DNA from: Sporolactobacillus sp. CQH2019
GTDB taxonomy: Bacteria > Bacillota > Bacilli > Bacillales > Sporolactobacillaceae
Length of the DNA: 64,000 nt
Assembly (NCBI RefSeq): GCF_028765345.1
Contig: NZ_JARAJZ010000014.1
Coordinates: forward strand, 21,130 to 85,129
Reading direction: 5' to 3'
In this document: positions 37,660 through 46,674 of the stretch, in pieces
How the letters are laid out: every line of letters starts with the position of its first letter
How positions within the stretch are numbered: position 1 is the stretch's first letter
Program-made: the position numbers and the translations under genes
Notes under the pieces: model-generated
What the model saw: only the letters and a program-made list of their open reading frames with translations
Database searches by the model: none
What the model was told of the DNA's origin: nothing

Positions 37660-37759
37660 TTTTTTCTTTGTATCAAACCGATTACTTCAATGGTCACCTC
37701 CTCTGACATACCAAGCAGCTAGAAGTGATATAATTTGAAAGCTCGCATCCACCCCCTCA

Positions 37760-37829
37760 ATTATGGAGTATACATCAACTATCATCAAATTGACTCATAA
37801 AAATTCACTATTCATCAAATTGACTCATA
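37760..37829 (-). promoter_or_regulatory. PTS promoter with two 17-bp direct repeats
   Basis: On the minus strand TTGATG (37788-37783) and CATAAT (37765-37760) are spaced by 17 bp. CATCAAATTGACTCATA occurs at 37783-37799 and again at 37813-37829, exactly 30 bp (about three helical turns) apart. The first copy covers the -35 box. Direct repeats at this position suit a DeoR-type regulator such as the one encoded at 39199. Confidence 0.65.
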
Positions 37830-37999
37830 TTTATTTTGGATAAATTCGTTAAATGTTCATAAATAGTGTCTTGTTATTCTTGTATCCTTCTGTAAATAAA
37901 TTTTATTTAAATGAAATGAAGCAATCAGAGATGCTCTGCATTATCCGGGAAATGACACTGATGATTCTTTGTGCCGGCAGGGAAGATGCTTGAAATTGT

Positions 38000-38047
38000 G
38001 TATACCCATCATGGGTCATAGCAATAAGTATACCTATGGGTCCTGCC
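38000..38047. promoter_or_regulatory. Two imperfect CstR-like motifs
   Basis: TATACCCATCATGGGTCATA (38001-38020) has ACCC/GGGT arms with a five-base rather than four-base centre. TATACCTATGGGTCC follows at 38030-38044. They resemble the operators of the sulfur region, but no intact gene lies downstream on either strand within 130 bases. Confidence 0.3.
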
Positions 38048-38177
38048 AAAAACGTACGTTGATGTACAGGCTTTACTGCACGAGTTTGAAGCATGCAAAA
38101 CTAATAGTGGAAACAGGGAGAGGGAAAACAGGCAAGGATAATCGTCATCAAATTCAAAAATTCAAGTTTTTATGAGC

Positions 38178-38960
38178 TTAGGAAATGGAACATTTTATAC
38201 CTATACCCGTTATTATGCTTTTAATTGGTATAAGATCTTCGCCATGGAGGGGTTTAACGTTCTCGAAAGAATAAGGACGGTTTAAAAATTTATATTTATT
38301 TTTGCCGAATTGATGAAAAGGCAATAATTCGACTTCATTAATCCTGTGTTCTTTTAGTAAAATAGCGAGTCGCTTGGCGTCTTCGATTGAATCATTAAAA
38401 CCTGGAATGATTGGGATCCTGACAAGCATATTTTTTCCGGTTGAAATTGCATAATCCAGAGCGCGTAAAATGGGTTGAACACTTACACCCGTGGCCTGCT
38501 TGTGTTTCTCATTGTCATAATGTTTGATATCGATGATCAATAAATCGATGTTTTCCAGTAGTAATTTAAAAGTCCGCAAAGAAGCAAAGGCTGATGTTTC
38601 ACAGGCTACGGAAATATTATTTTTTCGGCATTCCTTCAATAGTTTTACAACAAAAGGAATTTGATTTAATATTTCTCCGCCTGTGACTGTAACCCCCCCT
38701 CCAGATTCCTTGTAATAGTCAATATCTTTTAAAATTGGGTTCATTATTTCTGCAATCGTAAGATATTTTCCTACTGTCGTATAGGCGTTTTTTGACTTAT
38801 CCCATATTTTTTCCGGTATGGCTTTCTGAGATTCCGGATTTGCACACCAAGGACATCTTAGAGGACAGCCTTTAAAAAAGATTGAGGTTCTGATGCCGGG
38901 GCCGTCATGTATACTGAATCTTTGAATGTTGAAAATACATCCCCGCTCTTTAGATAGCAT
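38178..38960 (-). CDS. Glycyl-radical enzyme activating protein (radical SAM)
   Basis: 260 residues. The cluster motif is GCPLRCPWC (CxxxCxxC, about residues 31-38) after the PflA-type lead-in RFSIHDGPGIRTSIFFKGC; GGGVTVTGGEIL is the SAM-binding strand. It abstracts hydrogen from the conserved glycine of its partner enzyme via 5'-deoxyadenosyl radical. The two extra ferredoxin clusters found in many eliminase activases are missing, so it is short like PflA. It is divergent from the DeoR-nanE-GRE run; the GRE at 40726 is the evident substrate. GGAGG precedes the ATG. Confidence 0.93.
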   Translation of the reverse strand: MLSKERGCIFNIQRFSIHDGPGIRTSIFFKGCPLRCPWCANPESQKAIPEKIWDKSKNAYTTVGKYLTIAEIMNPILKDIDYYKESGGGVTVTGGEILNQIPFVVKLLKECRKNNISVACETSAFASLRTFKLLLENIDLLIIDIKHYDNEKHKQATGVSVQPILRALDYAISTGKNMLVRIPIIPGFNDSIEDAKRLAILLKEHRINEVELLPFHQFGKNKYKFLNRPYSFENVKPLHGEDLIPIKSIITGIGIKCSIS

Positions 38961-39087
38961 AATTATTTACCTCCAGAGTTCCATAAAATTTGAGTAATTC
39001 TCAATAGCAATTATAACAAGTTCTTTCATAAAGTAAATAAGATATGGTCCATTATGATTAAATATGAATAATTTTGACTGAAAATAA

Positions 39088-39116
39088 TTGACCTCTTTAG
39101 CGAACAATGCTACTGT
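39088..39116 (+). promoter_or_regulatory. Candidate promoter for the DeoR-nanE-GRE operon
   Basis: TTGACC (39088-39093) and TACTGT (39111-39116) are spaced by 17 bp. A second TTGAC lies 14 bases upstream (39074-39078), loosely echoing the AATTGACTCAT of the PTS direct repeats. The start codon is about 80 bases downstream. Confidence 0.45.
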
Positions 39117-39198
39117 ATAGTCAGAGTAAGCAAGAAAAATATTCTTGGACGATATTAAGTCTTGCGGTTCATAAACTACAGATACACGAGAGGTTATT

Positions 39199-39990
39199 AT
39201 GATAGCTAAAGAAAGATTATTATACATTTTAAAAAGATTAAATGCACAACCGGCTGTTAGCGTTGCCGAGCTGTGCAAAGAGCTTCAGGTTTCAAAGTCC
39301 ACTGTACAAAGGGATTTGGCAACTTTGGCAAAGGAGAAAAAAATATCCAGAGAAAGAGGTGGTGCCGTAACAAAAAAAATGGAAAAAACGATGAGTGATC
39401 TGACTGAAGTATCCGTTCTTGAAAAGATTAACGTTCATGCGGAAGAAAAACAAGCAATTTGCCAGGCTGCTGCTGAAGTTGTGCACGATGGGGATTTAAT
39501 TTTTATTGACTCAGGTACAACGCCGAGTTATTTACTCCAATATCTTCAAAGTAAGAAAATCAAAATTGTAACAAACAGCTATTTCATTTTATCGAAGGCA
39601 AGAGGGACTAATGCTGTCGTCTATATGCTCGGTGGACAGTATTATCCCAAGTATGAGGTTTGTTACGGGCCCATAACAACAAAACAATTAAGCCAATTTA
39701 GATTTGACTATGCTTTTATTGGAGCAAATGGGATTGACCTTGATCTTGAAGAAGCCTATGCCAGTGAATTTGAGATAGGTGCTCTAAAAGCAGCGGCAAT
39801 GGAGAGAAGCAAACACAAATTCTTGCTTGTAGATTCCTCAAAATTCGCGATTACCGGTATTTGCACATTTGCTAATCTTTCACAGTTTGACAAGATATTT
39901 GTTGATGATTTTCCGGGAAAAACGAAAAAAATTAAAAATATAGTTAAGGTGAAAATTGATAAGGAGGAACCAGAAAATGAAGACGTGTGA
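39199..39990 (+). CDS. DeoR-family sugar-phosphate-responsive regulator
   Basis: 263 residues. N-terminal HTH (VSVAELCKELQVSKSTVQRDLATLAKEKKISRERGGA), then the DeoR sensor domain with DSGTTPSYL, IVTNSYFI and GANGIDLD, which bind sugar phosphates. GAGAGG lies five bases before the ATG. Its end overlaps the nanE-like gene by 14 bases. It is divergent from the activase and probably controls it, the GRE operon and the mannose-type PTS in response to a phosphorylated sugar of this pathway. Confidence 0.92.
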   Translation: MIAKERLLYILKRLNAQPAVSVAELCKELQVSKSTVQRDLATLAKEKKISRERGGAVTKKMEKTMSDLTEVSVLEKINVHAEEKQAICQAAAEVVHDGDLIFIDSGTTPSYLLQYLQSKKIKIVTNSYFILSKARGTNAVVYMLGGQYYPKYEVCYGPITTKQLSQFRFDYAFIGANGIDLDLEEAYASEFEIGALKAAAMERSKHKFLLVDSSKFAITGICTFANLSQFDKIFVDDFPGKTKKIKNIVKVKIDKEEPENEDV

Positions 39991-40726
39991 CCCGAAGAAA
40001 AAGGCACTGTTAGAGTCATTGAAGGGTGGTTTAATTGTTTCCTGTCAGGTTCAAAAAGACGATCCAATCTACACGGAGGATATCGTTGTTAAAATGGCAG
40101 AAGCTGCTCAATGGGCCGGCGCTGTAGGGATCCGAGCGAATACCCCTGAGCAGATTAAACAAATTAAAGCTCATGTGGATCTGCCGGTGATTGGACTCTA
40201 TAAAATTTGGCATGAGGATACGGATGTTTTTATCACGCCGACATTGAAAGCCTGTCAGGAGGTGTGGGAGGCCGGAGCAGAAATTATCGCACTGGACTGC
40301 ACTTCACAAATTACTCATGAAAACAACTTAGCGTGGGATCTGTTACCGGTCGTAAAAAAGGAGATTCCTGAGGCAATCATTTTTGCGGATGTTTCGAATT
40401 ACGATGAAGCAAGACGCGCTATTGATAATGGTGCGGATATTGTTGGTCCCACTTTGTACGGATATACACAGCAAACGAAAGACATTGAAGAACCGAATAT
40501 GCGGGAATTCGCGCGCATGTGCCGCGATTTCAAGAATGAAGCCTATGTGTTTATGGAGGGTCATATCTATACACCGGAGGATGCGATGAAGTGTATTTTT
40601 CTGGGGGCACACTGTGTTGTTGTTGGAAGTGCCATTACAAGGCCGCATTTAATCGCAAAGCGATTTGTCGATCTGCTGAGCGGCTATCAGGAAAATTGGA
40701 GAATTGCGGAAAGGAGTAAGCACTGA
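39977..40726 (+). CDS. nanE: NanE-like N-acylmannosamine-6-phosphate 2-epimerase
   Basis: 249 residues from ATG 39977, chosen because AAGGAGG lies just upstream; the frame is open earlier. TIM-barrel motifs of NanE are clear: GGLIVSCQ, GAVGIRANT, IALDCTSQ, TLYGYT and VVGSAITRP. The catalytic Lys (GLYK), Asp (ALD) and Glu (MEG) equivalents are kept. Canonical KRDY after the lysine is KIWHED here, and AEGN is MEGH, so the substrate may not be ManNAc-6-P. Its stop overlaps the GRE start (TGATG). No nanA or nagA/B is nearby. Confidence 0.82.
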   Translation: MKTCDPKKKALLESLKGGLIVSCQVQKDDPIYTEDIVVKMAEAAQWAGAVGIRANTPEQIKQIKAHVDLPVIGLYKIWHEDTDVFITPTLKACQEVWEAGAEIIALDCTSQITHENNLAWDLLPVVKKEIPEAIIFADVSNYDEARRAIDNGADIVGPTLYGYTQQTKDIEEPNMREFARMCRDFKNEAYVFMEGHIYTPEDAMKCIFLGAHCVVVGSAITRPHLIAKRFVDLLSGYQENWRIAERSKH

Positions 40727-43017
40727 TGTTGGAAACAAAGGTTGATAATGTTGCCGGCCAACAGAACGTAGAAGTCAGTGTTAAATTGCCGAGTGAAAAA
40801 TCCTTAGATGAACAATTAGCAATTATGGAAGAGTATACAAAAGTTCATAAAGAATCCTCCCGATTTTCAAAAGAAAAACGAGAAATCAATTGTCTCAATG
40901 TCATCTATCCCCGTTTGTTCCGCAGCATTGAAACGGGGGATTTAATCGCCGGAAGATTGGATTTTCTGCCGATTGGCTTTGGGTGTGTCACCTCACTTGG
41001 CGGTGTCGGCCATTATTGCGTTTTTGATAAATTAATGGAATTTAAAGACCGATTATCATCCGAAGAGGATAAGAAGCGAGTGGATAAATTATACGAATAT
41101 TGGGAGGATCACGATATTAAGGCTCTTTACTGTAGGAAGGTGTTGACAGAACATACGATTGGTCGTTTTATTGATTGTAATTTCCCGTTGATGGCCACTG
41201 CCCGATTGAGCGGGATGATGCTTGATTATCCGAGATTACTGGACAATGGCACTGATGGACTCAAAGCAATCATCAGAGAAAAACTGACTTTGGATCCGAA
41301 GAATGAATTTTTGCGTGCCGGCATAGATACTCTGGAACTGTATGAAAAAGTTATTGATTACGAAAGAATGATGATTCGTAAGGCCATGCGGGATGCGGAT
41401 GCCATAAGAATGAATCAGCTTCAACTGATGGATCGGGATTTAGCCGTCATTCGAAACGATAGACCGGTAACTTTCCATCAAGCCCTGCAAATGGTCTGGA
41501 TGTATGCTCTGCTGGCCGGATGCATTAATTACGGCCGGCTGGACGATATTCTCGGATCTTACCTAAAAACGGATTTGGACGAGGGACGCATTACCGAAGA
41601 AGATGCTTATGACTATTTGAAGTCGCTGTGGACACTGATTGAAAATAGAAGGACAACTGTGAATGGAAGAATCATTGTCGGCGGTTATGGACGTAAAAAC
41701 CCTGAAGCTGCGGACATTTTTACGAGAATTGCTCTCCGTGTGGCAAGGAATTGCAGATATGTAGAGCCTCAATTTACGTTGCGTATCACTAAAGATACAC
41801 CAGCTGATATTATTGATAGAGCTTTGGATGCTTTAGGCGAAGGAGCAACCTATCCGACGCTGTATAATGACGAGGTCAATGTGCCCGCGGTTATGCATGG
41901 TATGCGTTTAGATCGTAAAACAGCAGAACAATACGTTCCTTTTGGATGTGGCGAATTTGTCATTCAGGGACAAAGTGTCGGTACACCGAATACACTGATA
42001 AATTTATTAAAACTGTTAAACATGACTCTGAATAAAGGAATCGATCCGATGGATGGGATTAAAAAATCGGGTCCTGTTGAAATAAGCGATCTTTCGGAAT
42101 TCAAGACGTTCGATGATTTTTACAGTCAATATAAAAAGCTGCTGGATTATTATTTCGATCTGTCTATCGATGCACAATATTATAGTTATGAGTCGATGAA
42201 TAAAGAAGTTTCATTCATGTTTGCCAGCCTATTGATGAAGGATTGTATTGACAGAGGCAAGGCAATACTGGATGGTGGAGTTCGTTATCTTGGCGGAACG
42301 AACGAAACTTACGGAAACATCAATACGAGTGATTCACTGATGGCCATTAAAAAATTGGTCTTTGATGAGCATAAGCACTCGCTTAATGAATTAAACACGG
42401 CTGCTCTGCATAACTTTGAGGGCTACAAAACGATTCGTGAAGATCTTTGGAATGCTCCGAAATATGGGAATGACATCGATGAAGTTGATGATCTCGCTAA
42501 TGATTTGTATGAATATATTGCGAAGGGGATTCGTCAGCGCGGTATTGATAGGGGGATGCAATATTATCTGATCGTCATCAGCAATAACCAAACGAATACG
42601 GAATGGGGCAGAAGAACCTCAGCTTCTTTAGACGGACGTTATCGCGGCCAGTTCATGAATCCCGCGAACAATCCTCAGGGTGGCGCGGATAAGAGCGGCC
42701 CAACGGCTTTGTTGAATTCGTTAAGTAAGTTTAATGCCCAGTTTCATGGCGGTTCGGTTCAAAATATTAAGTTTACGCCAACAATGTTCAATAAACATCG
42801 CGACCAGATTAAAAATCTTTTTAGAACCTATTTTAAAAAAGGCGGTTGTCATTTGATGGTGACCGTAGTTGATCGCGGCGTCTTGGAAGATGCCCAGAAG
42901 CATCCGGAAAAATATCCAAACTTAATTGTCAGAGTCAGCGGGTTTAGCGCTGTTTTTGTCAATCTGGAAAAAGACGTTCAGGATGAACTCCTCAGCAGAA
43001 TGCTCTATGACGAATAA
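40726..43017 (+). CDS. Glycyl radical enzyme, eliminase-type, substrate unknown
   Basis: 763 residues, PFL-like ten-strand barrel. The thiyl-radical cysteine is Cys408 in VPFGCGEFVIQGQ. The Cys-x-Glu pair (408/410) is that of C-O or C-N-cleaving eliminases such as diol dehydratases, whereas pyruvate formate-lyase has Cys-Cys. The radical glycine is Gly739 in RVSGFSAVFVNL, with Phe in place of the usual Tyr. AAAGGAG precedes the ATG, which overlaps the nanE-like stop. With its PTS, epimerase and activase it probably dehydrates or ring-opens a sugar phosphate anaerobically. It is not a confident match to glycerol dehydratase or choline lyase. Confidence 0.9.
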   Translation: MLETKVDNVAGQQNVEVSVKLPSEKSLDEQLAIMEEYTKVHKESSRFSKEKREINCLNVIYPRLFRSIETGDLIAGRLDFLPIGFGCVTSLGGVGHYCVFDKLMEFKDRLSSEEDKKRVDKLYEYWEDHDIKALYCRKVLTEHTIGRFIDCNFPLMATARLSGMMLDYPRLLDNGTDGLKAIIREKLTLDPKNEFLRAGIDTLELYEKVIDYERMMIRKAMRDADAIRMNQLQLMDRDLAVIRNDRPVTFHQALQMVWMYALLAGCINYGRLDDILGSYLKTDLDEGRITEEDAYDYLKSLWTLIENRRTTVNGRIIVGGYGRKNPEAADIFTRIALRVARNCRYVEPQFTLRITKDTPADIIDRALDALGEGATYPTLYNDEVNVPAVMHGMRLDRKTAEQYVPFGCGEFVIQGQSVGTPNTLINLLKLLNMTLNKGIDPMDGIKKSGPVEISDLSEFKTFDDFYSQYKKLLDYYFDLSIDAQYYSYESMNKEVSFMFASLLMKDCIDRGKAILDGGVRYLGGTNETYGNINTSDSLMAIKKLVFDEHKHSLNELNTAALHNFEGYKTIREDLWNAPKYGNDIDEVDDLANDLYEYIAKGIRQRGIDRGMQYYLIVISNNQTNTEWGRRTSASLDGRYRGQFMNPANNPQGGADKSGPTALLNSLSKFNAQFHGGSVQNIKFTPTMFNKHRDQIKNLFRTYFKKGGCHLMVTVVDRGVLEDAQKHPEKYPNLIVRVSGFSAVFVNLEKDVQDELLSRMLYDE

Positions 43018-43179
43018 AAATTTTAATATTAAAATCGCGGAATATGTAACTGGTATACTAAAATGGATGGATAGCTGAAAAAATGAATTTTCTTTTTGGA
43101 GAGATCTGTTACGGTTGCTGTCTGAACTTCTTTTGAATTTCTTCCATAGTCCATGAAATGTTTTTGCCAGAAAGGAAGA

Positions 43180-43218
43180 GTATCACAGTCGTTTGTTCTG
43201 TGATACCTCATTTTATAT
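43180..43218 (+). terminator. Terminator of the nanE-GRE operon
   Basis: GTATCACAG (43180-43188) pairs with CTGTGATAC (43198-43206), a nine-bp stem with a nine-base loop. CTCATTTTATATTTTTTT follows. Confidence 0.7.
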
Positions 43219-43778
43219 TTTTTTATTTAGCATTTTCCGAATATATAGAAAAGCATTATTTAGCGGTTTCTGAATGAATAAAATCGCCGGTCTTGAACAT
43301 GAACAGAATGGAACATGAATATACGAAATTGAGAGGGAAAAATAAAGGAGCGGCTTAAATTGAATCATTGAATATATGAGGATAATCTGTAGAACGTTGT
43401 ATTTCAAAAAAACGATTTTTTTAGCGATGATTTCTGAGGGGGGGAGACTCGGCCGTATCTTAATCTAGGTTTCCGCCAAATATACTACTATTTACAAAAA
43501 TATGCTCTCGCATTCAATACGAATATTCATTAATTTGGAATAATAAAGATAGGCAGGAAACTTTCATTGCCTGCCTACCAACGGCTGTACAGCGACACAA
43601 AGAGCGAATAATCGTAACCTAACAGGATCATCTGTATAATTTAAAATTTTTATAAGTCAATGAGTCTTCGTATGGCTCAGCAAAGCCGAATGGATCTGAG
43701 ATGTCGGACGGTTCAATGAGTTTTACCGATATCCGGCATCGGATCCTCGCGGCACACCCTATTTCATACATGCATATC

Positions 43779-43811
43779 AAAAAAAGCGGAACGAAAAGAA
43801 CGTCCCGCTTG
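43779..43811 (-). terminator. Terminator of the ABC transporter genes
   Basis: On the minus strand AGCGGGACG and CGTTCCGCT pair (one G-U) around TTCTTTT and run straight into TTTTTTG. It lies about 230 bases beyond the ATPase stop. Confidence 0.65.
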
Positions 43812-44037
43812 ATATCCATTTAATTTATGATCAATCCCGTCTTGATTGCCCGGCATTCAAGGCCTGCCTGACACTAAAAAACGAATCAGCCGGAACGTGT
43901 GTAAGCATCGGAAATCGAGGCAGCCGTACTGATACAAGCTGTAATGATGCCGGCCGGCAGCGTCGCCTGTTCTGCCGAATGGATCGGTTATGCGGGTGAA
44001 CGGAGCTTGCTCCGGCCGGCGGGGCCGGGCAATCGTC

Positions 44038-44727
44038 TCAGATTTTCTCTACCGCATGCATTTCTTGCAAATGACCGTCCTGCAGCCTGAGCTGACAGTC
44101 GGAAAGCTCGGATATTCGGTCATCATGGGTTACCATAATGATGCATTTATTTTCCTGATGCGCCAGTTCAATAAAAATATTAATGATTTCACGGCTTGTT
44201 TGCGGGTCAAGACTTCCTGTCGGTTCATCGGCAATAATTAAATCCGTGCCCGAACATAAGGCCCGGGCAATCGCAATTCGTTGCTGCTCGCCGCCGCTCA
44301 GCGTCAAAATTTTCTGCTTGGCCTTTTCCTCGGTGATATTGATTCTTTTAAGAAAATTAAGCGCTTGTTGCTTTGGCTGGTCGGATTGAATTTTTCGAAT
44401 CGACATGGCGCTCACAATGTTTTCGATGCCGGTCATGTAGTTTAACAGATTGTGCTGTTGAAAAATAATAGAGACATATTTCTTTCTGAATTCGCCGAGG
44501 CCGATCTTCTTAATGCTCGTCCCTTCATACAGAACCTCTCCTTCCGAAGGATTATCCAGTCCGGCCGCCAGTGAGATAAACGTTGTTTTGCCTGAACCGC
44601 TTGGTCCTAAGAGCGTGTAGAACGTTCCCTTATTAAATGAATAAGAGATGTTGCTCAGGACTTTCTGATCTTTTGATTTGTACCAGTAACTGACATTTTT
44701 ATACTCAGTGATCGGATTCATGATCAT
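44038..44727 (-). CDS. ABC transporter ATP-binding protein (MacB/LolD type)
   Basis: 229 residues with Walker [10 protein letters not shown], the signature [15 protein letters not shown], Walker [13 protein letters not shown] and the switch His in MVTHD. This subfamily works with FtsX-like permeases in export or lipoprotein/peptide handling. GGGAGG precedes the ATG. The permease gene lies 31 bases upstream on the same strand. Confidence 0.93.
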   Translation of the reverse strand: MIMNPITEYKNVSYWYKSKDQKVLSNISYSFNKGTFYTLLGPSGSGKTTFISLAAGLDNPSEGEVLYEGTSIKKIGLGEFRKKYVSIIFQQHNLLNYMTGIENIVSAMSIRKIQSDQPKQQALNFLKRINITEEKAKQKILTLSGGEQQRIAIARALCSGTDLIIADEPTGSLDPQTSREIINIFIELAHQENKCIIMVTHDDRISELSDCQLRLQDGHLQEMHAVEKI

Positions 44728-44758
44728 GCTAAAATCCTCCCTTAATTTATTTGTCCAT

Positions 44759-46198
44759 TTATTCTTGCCGGGTCAGAATTTCTTTCGGTTTCAATCGCAT
44801 GATTGCAATGGACGGAAGCAGGACCGAAAGAACGGCAATTCCGGTAGCGATGCCCACTGTTTTTATTCCGTCGGTATAATTCATCGTTACGGTCAGTTTT
44901 GTCTTAGCGGCCGTTACATTCTGACTGCCTCTCGGACCGCCTGAAGCCATCGCGGGCGCGTTTCCCGGCCCGCCGCCCTGGCCCGTTCCGGACATCTGCG
45001 TCGTGCTCGAAGTATTTGAATAGCTGTTTGCCAGTTTATCGGAGACGACATGAGCAATCGGCTGACCGACTGAAAGAGCCACAACAAATGCGAGAATGGC
45101 CGCCATGACAGTCTCCAGCACAAACTGTGAAATAATTTTCCCCTTTCCTTCGCCGATTCCCATGAGAACGCCGACTTCATATTTCCGGTTTTTAATTTGC
45201 ATCATGACTACAAGGGAAATGATGGCAAGGCCGGCGATCGTCACTATATAGACCAAATTTTTCGAGAAAGATCCGATACCGGAAATTGAGCTGACAAGTG
45301 ACTTATATGTAGAATCGTTGGAGATTAACGTGTATTTTTTCCAGGAAATGCTTGAAATAGCTTTTGCTTTTTTTTCAAATGATTGAATGTGGCTGGCGTC
45401 ATCCATCGTGTATACAGCCGAATCAATACTCGTCGTCGTCCCTTTTAATTCATTCGCATCTTTATAGTTTACATAGATTCTATTGTATGGATTCATCGAC
45501 GTAAACATGTTGGCCGTATTACTGCCGCTGGAGCTTGTTTGATAGAAACCGGCGATTTTTAAAGCGAGAGTTTTTGTTCCCTGAACATTTTTAATCTTGA
45601 TCGTATCGCCGACCTTCAATCCGTCTTCCTGTGCGAGTTTCTGATTGATGACGGCTGCCGCTTCGGAGGAAGAGGTGATCGATGTTCCGGACGTTATTTT
45701 ACTTGTACCTTGTTTAAATTCATCGAGGGCACTTAAATTACTGACACCTTCGATCGTTAGATCACCGGTCTGCATGCTCCTGTTTGAATTAGACTGCTGA
45801 GGGCCGCCTATATTATTTGACGACGTCTGACTGGAGTCATTGCTTGATTTTATTGCCGTAAAATTACCGGCATTTGCCTGTGCGTTGACAAGAAAATTGT
45901 AACTGGCGACATAGCTGATCGAGGCCAGCTTCTTTGCATCGGATAAACTAACTGAAGAAGTTTTAAAAGTGGGCCGTTGGCCGCTGGACGATGCTGCCAG
46001 CTGCTGATTGGGATTGTTCTGAAAGGTAACCGTGCTGCCTATCGAAGCTTTTGTCAGGGCCGTCGCTTTATTGGAAGCAGTCTGAATCAATAGCCCCGTT
46101 AGAATAAGAGACGCGACGATAGCAAGAATTAACACCTGCAACAAAAAACTCCCTTTTTTGGAACGGATACTTAAAAATGCCCGATGAAGAAAATCCAC
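44759..46198 (-). CDS. ABC transporter permease, FtsX/MacB family
   Basis: 479 residues. One N-terminal helix (FLLQVLILAIVASLILTGLL), a long extracytoplasmic MacB-like region rich in Ser/Asn/Gln, then three C-terminal helices with the FtsX loop NRKYEVGVLMGIGEGKGKI. Between the last helices lies a low-complexity stretch (GTGQGGGPGNAPAMASGG). GTG start with AGGAGGG. It is probably a mechanotransmission-type exporter of peptides or antimicrobials; the substrate is unknown. Confidence 0.88.
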   Translation of the reverse strand: MDFLHRAFLSIRSKKGSFLLQVLILAIVASLILTGLLIQTASNKATALTKASIGSTVTFQNNPNQQLAASSSGQRPTFKTSSVSLSDAKKLASISYVASYNFLVNAQANAGNFTAIKSSNDSSQTSSNNIGGPQQSNSNRSMQTGDLTIEGVSNLSALDEFKQGTSKITSGTSITSSSEAAAVINQKLAQEDGLKVGDTIKIKNVQGTKTLALKIAGFYQTSSSGSNTANMFTSMNPYNRIYVNYKDANELKGTTTSIDSAVYTMDDASHIQSFEKKAKAISSISWKKYTLISNDSTYKSLVSSISGIGSFSKNLVYIVTIAGLAIISLVVMMQIKNRKYEVGVLMGIGEGKGKIISQFVLETVMAAILAFVVALSVGQPIAHVVSDKLANSYSNTSSTTQMSGTGQGGGPGNAPAMASGGPRGSQNVTAAKTKLTVTMNYTDGIKTVGIATGIAVLSVLLPSIAIMRLKPKEILTRQE

Positions 46199-46674
46199 TC
46201 AAATTCCCTCCTAAGTAAAGACGTGAAATACGCTTTATAAATACAACCCTATCAGGGGAAGATGAATATTTAATTAATATTTGGCCTAGATGAGAGTGTT
46301 TTCCGCTCTCTGGAATTGACAGGTTCACATTTCAAATGTAAATACACTGCCTGTTTCCCATGATTAGATAAAATCTAAACGGCTGCGGAATGCCTTTCTG
46401 CATTTCCTCGGCTTTGACACCCTATGGATCAGAAAGCTTTCAGCAGTGGAGCCCGGATATCAAAACCGCTGCAGAAGGACTCTTTGATGTTGAAAATCAA
46501 TGCCCGCCTTGATCTGCTTAGGATCCTTTCTCCTGTCAATACAATAGACGGTATAAGTAATAAATAGAGAGATCACAATGTAAGCGTATACCATCTTCTT
46601 GCAAAATCACTTTGCAAAAAGATCTACTTTTTGCCATGTATCCGATTACATATAATAGTTCCAGGGGGTTGAGA
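46199..46674. other. Upstream region of the PRD regulator
   Basis: Contains a cre-like TGTAAGCGTATACC (46579-46592, 12 of 14 to consensus) and a direct repeat TTGCAAAA at 46599 and 46612. Either could control the downstream PTS locus. No gene is visible. Confidence 0.45.

Larger units (their letters stand above)
37512..38177. other. Regulatory spacer upstream of the mannose-type PTS
   Basis: Holds a cre-like site, a promoter, two 17-bp direct repeats and two imperfect CstR-like motifs, listed separately. Read on the minus strand, AGGAGGTGA at about 37694-37702 is an ideal ribosome binding site but leads only to an 18-codon frame without a standard start. No gene is supported. Confidence 0.5.
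43018..44037. other. 1-kb spacer between the GRE and ABC genes
   Basis: Contains the GRE terminator, an unassigned hairpin (TAGGCAGG/CCTGCCTA, 43551-43578) and the terminator of the ABC genes. The remaining open frames are short, without ribosome binding sites or motifs. Confidence 0.5.

Noticed and set aside
37582-37702. Short gene after a perfect AGGAGGTGA on the minus strand
   Set aside because: The frame has only 18 codons and begins with ATT; probably a relic or chance.
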